Below the pieces are notes generated by a model that saw only the letters and a list, made by a program, of their open reading frames with translations, was not told where the DNA came from and searched no databases. Below are positions 49,095 to 57,181 of a stretch of 64,000 bases of DNA, one piece after another. The stretch is taken from assembly GCF_003173715.1 (NCBI RefSeq), contig NZ_CP029550.1:1736001-1800000 (forward strand). Reading direction: 5' to 3'. Source of the DNA: Methylobacterium durans (lineage in GTDB: Bacteria > Pseudomonadota > Alphaproteobacteria > Rhizobiales > Beijerinckiaceae). Position 1 is the first letter of the stretch. The number at the start of each line of letters is the position of its first letter. The translations under genes were made by a program, and so were the position numbers.

Positions 49095-49624
49095 GGCGCG
49101 CCTGTCCCCTCGACCTTCGCCTTGAGGCCCTTCAGGCCGTCCGCGAAGTAACGGTTCATCGCGGTACGACCGGCCTTGTCGCTCAGTTCATCCGGCGGCT
49201 CGTTGCCGGTGTCACCACGGTAGAAGCGGCCGATCCACGAGACCTTCGCGCCCGCGCCGTCCGGCACCACCGTCACGGTGGCGGAGTAGGACGAGACCGG
49301 CAGGGCCTTCACGTCGGGCTCTCCCATCCGGTAGGAGTAGGTCATCGCGTCCGCCTTCCACTCGTCAAGGCTCTCCTGCAGGGTGCCGCCGCTCTTGAGC
49401 GTGACGTTGCGGGTCGCGCCCTCCCCATTGCCGCCGCTGCCCTCGCTCTTGGCGACGTCCGGGTGCCATGCGCCGATGCCCGGGAAGTCGCCCAGCACCT
49501 TCCAGACGGCGGCCGGGCTGGCCGCGACGGTGACGGACTGATCGACCTTCTGCGGCGTCGGGCCGTGGGCGAGCGCCCCGGTCACTGCGAGAGCGAGGAC
49601 GAAGGTCGGGAGGAACGACCGCAT
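49091..49624 (-). CDS. mxaD: MxaD, SRPBCC-fold periplasmic protein
   Basis: This 177-residue protein has a signal peptide (FLPTFVLALAVTGALAHG) and an SRPBCC/polyketide-cyclase-type domain (VTVAASPAAVWKVLGDFPGI, GATRNVTLKSGG). In M. extorquens MxaD stimulates electron flow between methanol dehydrogenase and cytochrome cL. It overlaps mxaE. Length and order fit. Confidence 0.88.
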   Translation of the reverse strand: MRSFLPTFVLALAVTGALAHGPTPQKVDQSVTVAASPAAVWKVLGDFPGIGAWHPDVAKSEGSGGNGEGATRNVTLKSGGTLQESLDEWKADAMTYSYRMGEPDVKALPVSSYSATVTVVPDGAGAKVSWIGRFYRGDTGNEPPDELSDKAGRTAMNRYFADGLKGLKAKVEGTGAP

Positions 49625-49630
49625 GCGGGA

Positions 49631-50619
49631 TCAAGCCTTTCGGAGGGTGAGGCGCCCGTGGCGGGCGCAGAGCGGCCCGGCGGCGTAGGCCGCGAGCACG
49701 AGGATGAGGGCCGCTGCCCCGAGGAAGGGCCGCAGGTCCAGGCGTCCGGGGACAGGGCGCGGCGTCGCCGCAGCGGCGAGCGGCCCGGCGAGGGAGGCCG
49801 GCCCGTCGAGATGCGCGTAGGTGAGCCCGGTGCGGGCGGCGAGATCCTTCAGGTGTCCCTCGCGCACCGACGAGAGATGCTCGGTGCCGCGCGCCGCCGC
49901 GTTGCCGAAGGGCGCGTTCCTCGGGTTGTAGCCCTCGCGGGACTCCGCATCCGCCGGGGCGGGCCGAACCGGTTCTCCTGCTGCACGTCGGCCTCGGCGT
50001 AGAAGCCGGCCTCGCGGCCGCGATCGTTGAATTTCGGGATCGGCGAGAGCGCGTAGCCGCCCGCCCCGACGATCAGGCCGCGCACGGCGCCGACGCGTCC
50101 GTCGAAGGGCGGCGTCCCGGAGGCGGGGAGCGGCGGCGCCTCCTGCCCGTCTGTGACGAAGACGAGGTCGGCGTCGAGGTCGCCCGCCATCGCAACGGCG
50201 CGGTAGAGCCCGGCCGCGACGCGGCTGTCGGCCTCCCAGGCCATGCGCCAGTCGAGCCCGGCGATCGCCCCGTCGAGGGGGGCGAAGTCGGCGCAGACCT
50301 CGACGGGCTCGAACAGAAGGAAGGGGCGCCGCTCCGTGAAGAGGCCGAGCGCCACCTGCGAGCCGCAGGGCAGCCCGGCGACGAGGCGGCGCAGCGCGGC
50401 CTTCGCCGCCTCGAGCCGGCTCTCGGGGCGCCCCTCGGCCGCGTAGTCGCGCACATTCATGCTGCCGGTGATGTCGACCACGGCCAGCAGCCGCACTCCG
50501 TCGCGGGAGAGCCGCAGCGGGGGCACCAGGAAGGTGGCGAGCGCGAGGAGGCCGGCGGCGGCCAGCGCCTGGAAGCGGCGCCCGCCGAGGTTCCTGCGCC
50601 AGGGGAGGCCGAACCTCAC
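49631..50619 (-). CDS. mxaL: MxaL, vWA-domain MDH maturation protein (frameshifted)
   Basis: This vWA protein helps insert calcium into methanol dehydrogenase. The start is a GTG at 50619, overlapping the mxaK stop. A first membrane segment (LAAAGLLALATFLVP) precedes VVDITGSMNVRDYA, the metal-site motif, and LVFVTDGQEAP. The frame breaks near 49956-49959: a GGGG that should be GGGGG. Restoring one base continues FGPPPADAESREGYNPRN to the true C-terminal membrane helix (FLGAAALILVLAAYAAG) and a 329-residue protein. Probably a sequencing error; otherwise a C-terminally altered protein. Confidence 0.82.
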
Positions 50620-51205
50620 GGCGCTCCCCGCGGCTGGCCCGGAATGTCGGTCCAGATCTTCTTCGGCTCCGCCTTCATCTCGTCGCCGATCTGGCGGTCG
50701 AATTCGGGAAAGTCGCGGATCAGGCGCGAGGCCGCGTCGAGGTTGAACTTCGCGTCCCAGAAATCCGGCCGCAGCTGGAGGGCGCGTCGGTAATCGTGGC
50801 GGGCGAGGTTGATCAGGGGCCGGCGAGATCGAGCTCGCTGCGTTCGATGTGCGTGAAGGCGCGACGCAGCCGGGCATTGGCGAGCGCGTAGCGCGCGCGC
50901 GCGACGAGGGCCGGTTCGCCCTCGATGGCGAGCGCGTCGATCAGGCTCTCGGCCTCCTCCGTCCCGCCGCGCCGGGCGAGCTGGAGGATGCGGGCGAGAA
51001 GCAGGGGCGCGGGCGCGTCCACCGCGACGGGCAGGTCGCGCCCGGCCTCGATGGCGGCGATCCCGGCATTCGCCCGCTCCATCCGCCATGCCGAGATCCC
51101 GGCGGCGAGCGCTCCGCCGAGCAGAACGACCGGCAGGACAGCGAGGAGCGGTGAGCGGGCGCGGGCGAGGGCCGCCGCGAGCGTCGTGGCGAGGCGACGG
51201 ATCAT
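50616..51205 (-). CDS. mxaK: MxaK, MDH maturation protein (frameshifted)
   Basis: It should encode 196 residues with an N-terminal membrane segment (LLAVLPVVLLGGALAAGISA) and helical repeats. The ATG at 51205 overlaps the mxaC stop. The frame breaks at the GGGG of 50816-50819 (plus strand), where a fifth base would join ERSELDLAGP to LINLARHDYRRALQL and then the terminal KAEPKKIWTDIPGQPRG, typical of MxaK. It belongs to the calcium-insertion group A/C/K/L. The change is likely artefactual. Confidence 0.82.
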
Positions 51206-52254
51206 GCGGCGATCCTCCTCTCTCGCGCGCGCCCCGCGGCGAGCGCCGGCGCGCAACCGAGATCGGCTTCCGCGAGCTTGCTCATGACGAGGAGGAGGAG
51301 GCCGAGGAGCGCGGCGGCGTAGGCGGCGCTGGTCAGGTCCCGGCGCGGACGGCGCTCTATGTAGGGGATCGGGTCGCGCTCCAGCCCATCGATCTGGCGG
51401 ATCGCGGCGGAGACCGCCTCCGGCCCTTCCGCCTCGAACGCCCGGTAGGGCACGCCGAGGCTGCGGAAGAACAGGTCGAGGTGGCGCTCTGGCGCGGCCT
51501 GCGGCGTGTCCTCGCCCGCCGGCCGGTCGGCGATACCGGGCGAGCCCTTCGTGCGCAGGAACAGCCAGTAGAGGTTGGGACGGACCTTGGCGAAGGCCGC
51601 GCGCAGCGCATCCTGCACGCGCGGGTCGATCACCGCGGCCCCGTCCGAGACGAGGAGCAGCACGCGCGAGGCGCTGCCGGGCCCGTTCCCGAACTGGCCG
51701 AGCGCCATGGCGAGGCCACGGCCGACATTGGTGTAGTCGAGGCCCGGCCGGTCGATGGCCCGCACCGCGGCGCGCACCACGTCGTGCCGGTCGGTCATCG
51801 GCAGGACGAGCATCGGCGCTGTCGAGAAGCCCGTCACCGCGAAGAGGTCATGCGCGCGGCTGCCTACGAACTCCCCGAGGATCCGGCGGGAAGCGGCGGC
51901 CTTCGATTCCTCCGCACCGGACGGTTGGCGCCCGGCGAAGGTCTCGTTCATGCTGCCCGAGCGGTCGATCAGCATCGAGATCTCGGCGCCGATGCCGGTG
52001 CGCGTCACCTCGGCACCGTTCCGGTAGGGGCCGGCGATCCCGAGAACGAGCCCAGCGAGGGCGAGGCAGCCCGCCGCCCGCAAAACCCAGTCGAGCCCGC
52101 GCGAGACCGGGTCGTCGGGCACGGCGGCGAGGCTCGGCAGGGGTGTCCGGCGCCGGGGCGCCGCGACGAGGGGCAGGATCGACAGCGGCAGCAGCCAGAG
52201 CAGAGCCGGCCGCTCCGCTCCATAGCGCTCGATCAGGTCGAGGAACGCGCTCAC
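51202..52254 (-). CDS. mxaC: MxaC, vWA-domain MDH maturation protein
   Basis: This 350-residue protein has N-terminal membrane segments, a vWA domain with the metal-ion motif MLIDRSGSMNETF near residue 95 and LLLVSDGAAV, and a C-terminal membrane helix (YAAALLGLLLLVM). In M. extorquens mxaC is needed for calcium incorporation into methanol dehydrogenase. It overlaps mxaA upstream and mxaK downstream by four bases. Intact. Confidence 0.9.
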   Translation of the reverse strand: MSAFLDLIERYGAERPALLWLLPLSILPLVAAPRRRTPLPSLAAVPDDPVSRGLDWVLRAAGCLALAGLVLGIAGPYRNGAEVTRTGIGAEISMLIDRSGSMNETFAGRQPSGAEESKAAASRRILGEFVGSRAHDLFAVTGFSTAPMLVLPMTDRHDVVRAAVRAIDRPGLDYTNVGRGLAMALGQFGNGPGSASRVLLLVSDGAAVIDPRVQDALRAAFAKVRPNLYWLFLRTKGSPGIADRPAGEDTPQAAPERHLDLFFRSLGVPYRAFEAEGPEAVSAAIRQIDGLERDPIPYIERRPRRDLTSAAYAAALLGLLLLVMSKLAEADLGCAPALAAGRARERRIAA

Positions 52255-53156
52255 GCCGCACGCTCCGCCTCTGCGAGGCGCCGCGCCGTCGCCGAGACCT
52301 CGGCGAGCGGCAGCCGCGTCCGGGCGGCCTCGGTCGCGCCGCCGAAGAAGGCGAGCCGAGAGGCCGCGAAGAAGCGGCCGAGCCCCTCTCCCTGCCCCCG
52401 GTAGGCCGCGTGGCGGGCGAGGAAGGTCGGCAGGTCGTCGGCGAGCAGTCGCTGCCCGGCCGCTGCGTCGAGGCCGCGGTGTAGCGCCATGAGGCCCTCG
52501 CGGTAGGCCTCATCGGTCTGCGGTCCCCGTGCCAGCGCGGCGAGGCGCCGAGCAGGCCGCGCGAAGGCGCGGGCGGGCCGCGCGTGGAACGGCCACCAGG
52601 CCCGGTCGCGGGCGAGGAGGCCGAGAGCGGCGACGGCCAGGACCGCCAGCGCGAGGCTCGCATCCCGCATCGGCTCGGGCCGGAGGCGCGGCCCGCGCCC
52701 ATCCGGCCGCAGGTACTCGGCCGGGTCTGCGCGGCGCGGTGGCTGGACTTCGCGCAGGGGCGAGACGCCGAGATTCCAGCCGGGCACCTGCGCGCTCGCG
52801 GTCGTGGCCCCGTGCGGGCCGTCGCTGGCGAGAACGAGGGGGAAGCCCGGCACCTCCAGGCTGCGGGCATCGATGGCCGCGTAGAAGTTCTGGTAGGTCA
52901 GGCGCAGGCGGTGGCGCGTGCCGACCGTCTCTGGCTCGACCGCGCGCAGATCGAGCCAGTAGGTCACTGGACCGGGGGTCGGCAGAGAAGCGGATTGCAG
53001 GGCGAAGCCCGGCTCCGCCTCGATCTCCACGGTCACCTGCACGAGATCGCCGAGGAAATGGCCGAAGGGGCGCGGCGTGCGCACCTCGACGCTGCGAACC
53101 TGCGCGGCGGCTGGGGCGGCGATCAGGCAGGCGATCAGGCAGAGGATGCGGCGCAC
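52251..53156 (-). CDS. mxaA: MxaA, MDH calcium-insertion protein
   Basis: This 301-residue protein has a signal peptide (ILCLIACLIAAPAAAQ), a periplasmic beta-rich domain (~20-165), one membrane helix near residue 175 (LALAVLAVAALGLLA) and a cytoplasmic tail. MxaA acts with MxaC, K and L to insert the calcium of methanol dehydrogenase. It follows mxaS by six bases and overlaps mxaC. Intact. Confidence 0.88.
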   Translation of the reverse strand: MRRILCLIACLIAAPAAAQVRSVEVRTPRPFGHFLGDLVQVTVEIEAEPGFALQSASLPTPGPVTYWLDLRAVEPETVGTRHRLRLTYQNFYAAIDARSLEVPGFPLVLASDGPHGATTASAQVPGWNLGVSPLREVQPPRRADPAEYLRPDGRGPRLRPEPMRDASLALAVLAVAALGLLARDRAWWPFHARPARAFARPARRLAALARGPQTDEAYREGLMALHRGLDAAAGQRLLADDLPTFLARHAAYRGQGEGLGRFFAASRLAFFGGATEAARTRLPLAEVSATARRLAEAERAA

Positions 53157-53162
53157 GGCGCT

Positions 53163-54005
53163 TCAGGCTCCCATTAGATGCCGGCTCAGTGCCTCGGGAT
53201 CGAACCGGTCGGCGAGCCGGAAGGGCGCACGGCCGTTGCGGCGGGCGAGACGGCCGAGGCGGGCCATGCGCTCGCCCTCCTGCGCCAGCCAGCGGCGGCG
53301 CAGCGACGGGCGCAGGAGCACGAGCCGGGTTCCTGCCCCTTCGAGATCCTCCAGCTCCAGGAGGCCCCATTCCGGCAGAGCCTCGGCCTCGCGGCTGTCG
53401 GCGAGGATCACCGGCACGACGTCGTGGAAGCTCAGCGCCGCGAAGACCTGCTCCATGAGCGCCTCGGGCCAGCGGAAATCCGAGATCAGGAAGACGAGCT
53501 TCGGTCGGCCGGCGATGCGGGCCGCCGCCGCGAGGAGCCCGGCGGCGCTGCGTCCTGCGGGGCGTGCCCCGGCGATGCGCGCGGCGGCCTCGGCGGCGCT
53601 CGCCCGCCTCCGCGTCGCGATGAGCGACAGATCCTCGCGGATCGCGCCGTCGCAGGCGATCAGGCCGAAGGCGTCGCCGATGCGCGTGGTCGAGGCCGCG
53701 AGCCCCTGGCAGAGGGCGCCGACGAGTTCCATGCGGCCGGTCGCGCCGCGGAAGCGCATCGAGGCGGAGAGATCGACCAGGGCCCAGACCTCGACCGCCA
53801 TCCGCGCCTCGAATCGGCGCACATGCACGCCTTCGAAAGGGTCGCGGAGCGTCGCGCGCAGGTCGATGCGGCGCGCGTCCGGCAGCCGCAGGAAGGGCAC
53901 CTGATCCTTGAAGGTGCCGAGCCCGCCGGTGTCGCGGGCTCGGTGCGCCCCGGCCTGGGGCCCGCGGGCGCGCCAGCGCGGGAGGTAGATGATGTCCGCG
54001 CTCAT
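53163..54005 (-). CDS. mxaS: MxaS, DUF58-type protein of the MDH maturation set
   Basis: This 280-residue protein has the DUF58 pattern found with MoxR ATPases: RRIDLRATLRDPFEG, then VWALVDLSASMRF (vWA-like metal site) and VFLISDFRWPE. It is thought to work with MxaR in assembling active methanol dehydrogenase. It starts ten bases after the mxaR stop and ends six bases before mxaA. Intact. Confidence 0.88.
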   Translation of the reverse strand: MSADIIYLPRWRARGPQAGAHRARDTGGLGTFKDQVPFLRLPDARRIDLRATLRDPFEGVHVRRFEARMAVEVWALVDLSASMRFRGATGRMELVGALCQGLAASTTRIGDAFGLIACDGAIREDLSLIATRRRASAAEAAARIAGARPAGRSAAGLLAAAARIAGRPKLVFLISDFRWPEALMEQVFAALSFHDVVPVILADSREAEALPEWGLLELEDLEGAGTRLVLLRPSLRRRWLAQEGERMARLGRLARRNGRAPFRLADRFDPEALSRHLMGA

Positions 54006-54015
54006 GCGTACCGCC

Positions 54016-55050
54016 TCACGGCGCCGGCACCGTCTCGAACACCGCCCTGCAGAGATCCGGCACGATCGCGGAGCGGCGCAGCTCGTACACCGGCTCCAGG
54101 AAGACGCGATGGGCCATCACCTCGGGGAAGACCGCCCGCACGTCCTCCGGCACCAGCCAGTCGCGGCCCTCGAGCCACGCGCGCACCCGTGCGGCGCGCA
54201 CGAGCGCGGCGACGCCGCGCGGCGAGGCCCCACCCTGGACGAGCCCGGCCATGTCGTCGACGGCAGGCAGCCGGATGCCGGCGGCGTGCGGGCGCAGGAG
54301 CGCCTCCCAGAGAGCGATGACGTAGGCCTCGATCGCCCCGCTCGCGCGGACCCCGTGCTGGATCGCGGAGGCGATGCCGGCGAGCGCCGACGGGTCGAGG
54401 AGGTTCGGCTCCGCCTCCGCGATCAGCGTGTCGGTGTCGTGGAAGCGCGGGTCGAAGACGAGGGCGCGCCGTGTCTCGGCATCGCGCGGGGCCTCGACCG
54501 GGATCTCCATAAGGAAACGGTCGCGGGCGGCAGCCGGCAGTTCGAAGGTCTCCTCCCGCTCGACCCGATTGCGGTCGGCGAAGACCTGAAGATGCGGGAA
54601 CCGGTATTCGCGGTTGAAGGCGGCGAGGCTGCGCTCGGCCATCAGGCGCAGCAGAAGGGCGTGGACCTGAGGCCGTGCCCGGTTGATCTCGTTGAAGAAG
54701 AAGATCGCGAGATCTTCCGACGCGCGCAGAACCGGCCCCGGCTCGACCCGCGGGCGCCCGTCCTCGGCGAGGTAGGTGTGGTAGACGAGGTCCGTCGGCA
54801 TCAGGTCGACGGTGCCTTCGATCCGCTCGTAGGCGCCGCCCATCGCCCGGGCGACCGCACGCAGCAGGGTCGTCTTGCCGACGCCGACATCGCCCTCCAG
54901 CAGCACGTGCCCGCGCGCGAAGATCGCGATGGTGACGAGGCGGATCGCGCGGTCCTGGCCGAGGACCGCACCAGCAACGGCCCGCTCGAAGCGGGTGGCC
55001 GCCGCGCGCCAGTCGGTGAGCATCGCGTCGCCGCGGCGAATGTCGTTCAT
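54016..55050 (-). CDS. mxaR: MxaR, MoxR-family AAA+ ATPase
   Basis: This 344-residue MoxR ATPase has Walker A LEGDVGVGKTTLLRA near residue 55, Walker B FFFNEINRARP near 115, sensor-type residues in AAARDRFLMEIP and an Arg-rich lid. MoxR proteins act as chaperones for maturation of partner proteins; the mxaR/mxaS pair is the founding example. The ATG at 55050 is chosen: the frame upstream to 55323 overlaps mxaI and is not protein-like. Intact. Confidence 0.93.
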   Translation of the reverse strand: MNDIRRGDAMLTDWRAAATRFERAVAGAVLGQDRAIRLVTIAIFARGHVLLEGDVGVGKTTLLRAVARAMGGAYERIEGTVDLMPTDLVYHTYLAEDGRPRVEPGPVLRASEDLAIFFFNEINRARPQVHALLLRLMAERSLAAFNREYRFPHLQVFADRNRVEREETFELPAAARDRFLMEIPVEAPRDAETRRALVFDPRFHDTDTLIAEAEPNLLDPSALAGIASAIQHGVRASGAIEAYVIALWEALLRPHAAGIRLPAVDDMAGLVQGGASPRGVAALVRAARVRAWLEGRDWLVPEDVRAVFPEVMAHRVFLEPVYELRRSAIVPDLCRAVFETVPAP

Positions 55051-55112
55051 GGCTCGGGAACTCGTGTCGCGTGCCCCCTCCCCTGGCGGGAGGGGGCCGC
55101 CGGGCGGAGCGC

Positions 55113-55403
55113 TCAGTTCGCGGAGATCTTGGCCACGTCGTACTCGAACTTGCCGGTCTTCTTGGCATTCTCGATGCGCTTCTTGTTGCGCTCTTCCATG
55201 CCTTTGATTGACTCGGCCTGCTTGTTGAGTTCCTTCGGATCGTGCTTCGGGTCGTATTTCGATCCGGCGATCTTCTCCGGGAAGCCGGGCTTGGGCTCCC
55301 AGCAATTGCCGGGCGCCTTGCACTTGGTGCCGTCATAGGCGAGGGCTGGCAGGGCGACGAGGGCGCCCGCGCCGAGTAGAGCCGCGTAAACGAATGTCCG
55401 CAT
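55113..55403 (-). CDS. mxaI: MxaI, methanol dehydrogenase small (beta) subunit
   Basis: This 96-residue preprotein has a signal peptide ending at ALA|YDG. The mature chain is lysine-rich (KKTGKFEYDVAKISAN at the end) with the Cys-rich N-terminus TKCKAPGNCWEPKPGFPEKI typical of MxaI. It forms the alpha2-beta2 methanol dehydrogenase with MxaF in the periplasm. GGAGGAAACATC precedes the ATG. Intact. Confidence 0.95.
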   Translation of the reverse strand: MRTFVYAALLGAGALVALPALAYDGTKCKAPGNCWEPKPGFPEKIAGSKYDPKHDPKELNKQAESIKGMEERNKKRIENAKKTGKFEYDVAKISAN

Positions 55404-55487
55404 GATGTTTCCTCCAGTCTTGCGGCGCTCCCGCGCCGCGCTGGCGCCGTCGTGTTCCGTTGAGCGCGGCGCGAACTTCCCCTCGGA

Positions 55488-56081
55488 CTAGTTGTCCAGC
55501 GGCTTGCACTGGCCCTTCACGTCCTTGGGAAAGGTCTCTCCTTCCTTGTATGGCTTGTAGGTCTTCTTCTGCTCATCGTTCAGCCACACCGCATCACGCA
55601 CCGGACCGGTGTAGAGGTGCCGGATCCAAGTGACGACTTGCAGGATCTCGTCGGGATTGAGGTTCTCGTTGTGCGGTCCCATCATCCCGTTGGCGCCGCC
55701 GAAGATCGTGGCGAACAGGCCCGTGTCCTCGGTGTTGGCGGGGTAGGTCCAGTAATTGTCGTTGAGGCCAGGCCCGAGTTTGCCCTCGGCGAGGTGCCCG
55801 TGGCAGCCCGAGCAGGAGGTGGCGAACAGACTCTCGCCGTTGCGCAGGCAGGATTTGTCGTCGATGTAGGGGTTCTTCCCCGTCTGGAGGAAGGTCTTGA
55901 CGGCGTCCGTGTCGCGGCCGCCCTCCTTGCCCTGGCCGATGTCGAGGGTCTCGCCGGTCACCGTGTTGCGGAAGACGATGCCGGTCTGCGGGCCGGCGCT
56001 CGGCTGAGCGAGCGCGGCGAGGCCGGCCGTGGCGAAGGCGAGGCCGAGAAGGGCGGCGACGCCCCGTGTTCTGTTGATCAT
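55488..56081 (-). CDS. mxaG: MxaG, cytochrome cL (electron acceptor of methanol dehydrogenase)
   Basis: This ~197-residue periplasmic c-type cytochrome has a signal peptide (GVAALLGLAFATAGLAALAQ), a single haem motif CSGCH and a GANGMMGPHNENL segment carrying the probable Met ligand. It receives electrons from MDH and passes them to cytochrome cH and the oxidase. The ATG at 56081 is chosen over 56120, because it begins the signal peptide directly. Intact. Confidence 0.93.
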   Translation of the reverse strand: MINRTRGVAALLGLAFATAGLAALAQPSAGPQTGIVFRNTVTGETLDIGQGKEGGRDTDAVKTFLQTGKNPYIDDKSCLRNGESLFATSCSGCHGHLAEGKLGPGLNDNYWTYPANTEDTGLFATIFGGANGMMGPHNENLNPDEILQVVTWIRHLYTGPVRDAVWLNDEQKKTYKPYKEGETFPKDVKGQCKPLDN

Positions 56082-56126
56082 GCTCTTCAAACTCTGAGGG
56101 AACGCTGCGGACGGGGCCACGGCACG

Positions 56127-57041
56127 TCAGTGCGAGGGGGCCATCACGGGCACGCCCTCCTGCTTCAGGATGACGTCGATCTGAGGCTTGGCCTTGGCGA
56201 GCGCCGCGTTGAGGCCGTCGCGCAGGGCCTCGTCACCCTTCCGCACGCCCATGGCCTGGTCGAAGCTCTGGGGCACGCGCTGGCCGTCGCTGCGCACCGT
56301 GTCGTCGGGCACCGGCGTCATGCGCAGCGGCGTCTGCGAATCCCGCACGTAGCGGGCGACGTCGGGGGCGAATGCGACGCCGACATCGGCCTTGCCACTC
56401 GCCACCTCGTTCACCATCCGGGCCGGGTCGATCTGGGTGTACTGGTTGCGCGGTGCACGGAAGTTCACGAGCGAGTAGAGGTAGGCCATGTCCTCCTCGT
56501 AGCGGCCGATGTCCTTGAGCATCGCCTCGCCGGGGGTGCCGAAGCCGACCACCATGTGGCCGACGTCCTTGAGGCGCGGATCGGCCCAGGACTTCACGTC
56601 GAGGCCGCCCTCCGCCTTCGTCAGGAAGACGTAGCCCGAGCGGTAATAGGGCTTCGTGGTCAGCACCCGCGGATCGTCGGAGTCGAGGCCGACGACGACG
56701 TCGCAGGTCTTCTTGTCGAGCCCATCGCGCACGAGGTAGATCGCCGGCTTGCCAGACCAGACGAAGACGGGTTTGCGCCCCATCGCTTCGGCGACTGCGG
56801 TCGCGATGCGGTTCTCCAAGCCCGAGCCGTCCTTGATCGAGAGCGGCGCCTGCTCGGCGGCGCAGATGCGTAGGGTGCCCGGATCCGCGATCTGCGCGGC
56901 GACACCGTCTTTGGCCTGCTGTTCCTTGACTCGCTGTTCCTGGGCCTGGGGCTCCTGCGCGGATGCGGGCCCGGCGAGGCCGAGGGCGATGAGGAGAGCG
57001 GCCGGTGCGGCCGCGCGGTGTCGTCGGGTGACGCGCGCCAT
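56127..57041 (-). CDS. mxaJ: MxaJ, periplasmic protein of the MDH system
   Basis: This ~304-residue protein has a signal peptide (LLIALGLAGPASA), a Gln/Glu-rich linker and a periplasmic solute-binding-type fold (TLRICAAEQAPLSIKDG, VFVWSGKPAIYLV, DVVVGLDSDDPRVL). MxaJ is required for MDH function and may help assembly. An AGAGGA site precedes the ATG at 57041, so it is chosen over 57089. Intact. Confidence 0.88.
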   Translation of the reverse strand: MARVTRRHRAAAPAALLIALGLAGPASAQEPQAQEQRVKEQQAKDGVAAQIADPGTLRICAAEQAPLSIKDGSGLENRIATAVAEAMGRKPVFVWSGKPAIYLVRDGLDKKTCDVVVGLDSDDPRVLTTKPYYRSGYVFLTKAEGGLDVKSWADPRLKDVGHMVVGFGTPGEAMLKDIGRYEEDMAYLYSLVNFRAPRNQYTQIDPARMVNEVASGKADVGVAFAPDVARYVRDSQTPLRMTPVPDDTVRSDGQRVPQSFDQAMGVRKGDEALRDGLNAALAKAKPQIDVILKQEGVPVMAPSH

Positions 57042-57131
57042 GGAACTTCGTTTCCTCTGAGATTCATCGTGGCGCGGCGGCCGGGGCATGGCGTGCCCAT
57101 TTGACGGCTTCGTCTCGCGCTGGGAGGGACG

Positions 57132-57162
57132 GCCGCCCCGCCGGTCGGGCCGGCGGGGCGGC
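57132..57162. terminator. strong hairpin between mxaF and mxaJ
   Basis: GCCGCCCCGCCGG pairs perfectly with CCGGCGGGGCGGC (13 bp, 5-base loop TCGGG). It lies 20 bases after the mxaF stop; a second small hairpin (GGCC-4-GGCC, 57170-57181) directly follows the stop. No T-run follows on the minus strand. It may be an attenuator or a structure that protects the abundant mxaF mRNA and limits downstream expression. Confidence 0.65.
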
Positions 57163-57181
57163 TCTTTACGGCCTTCGGGCC

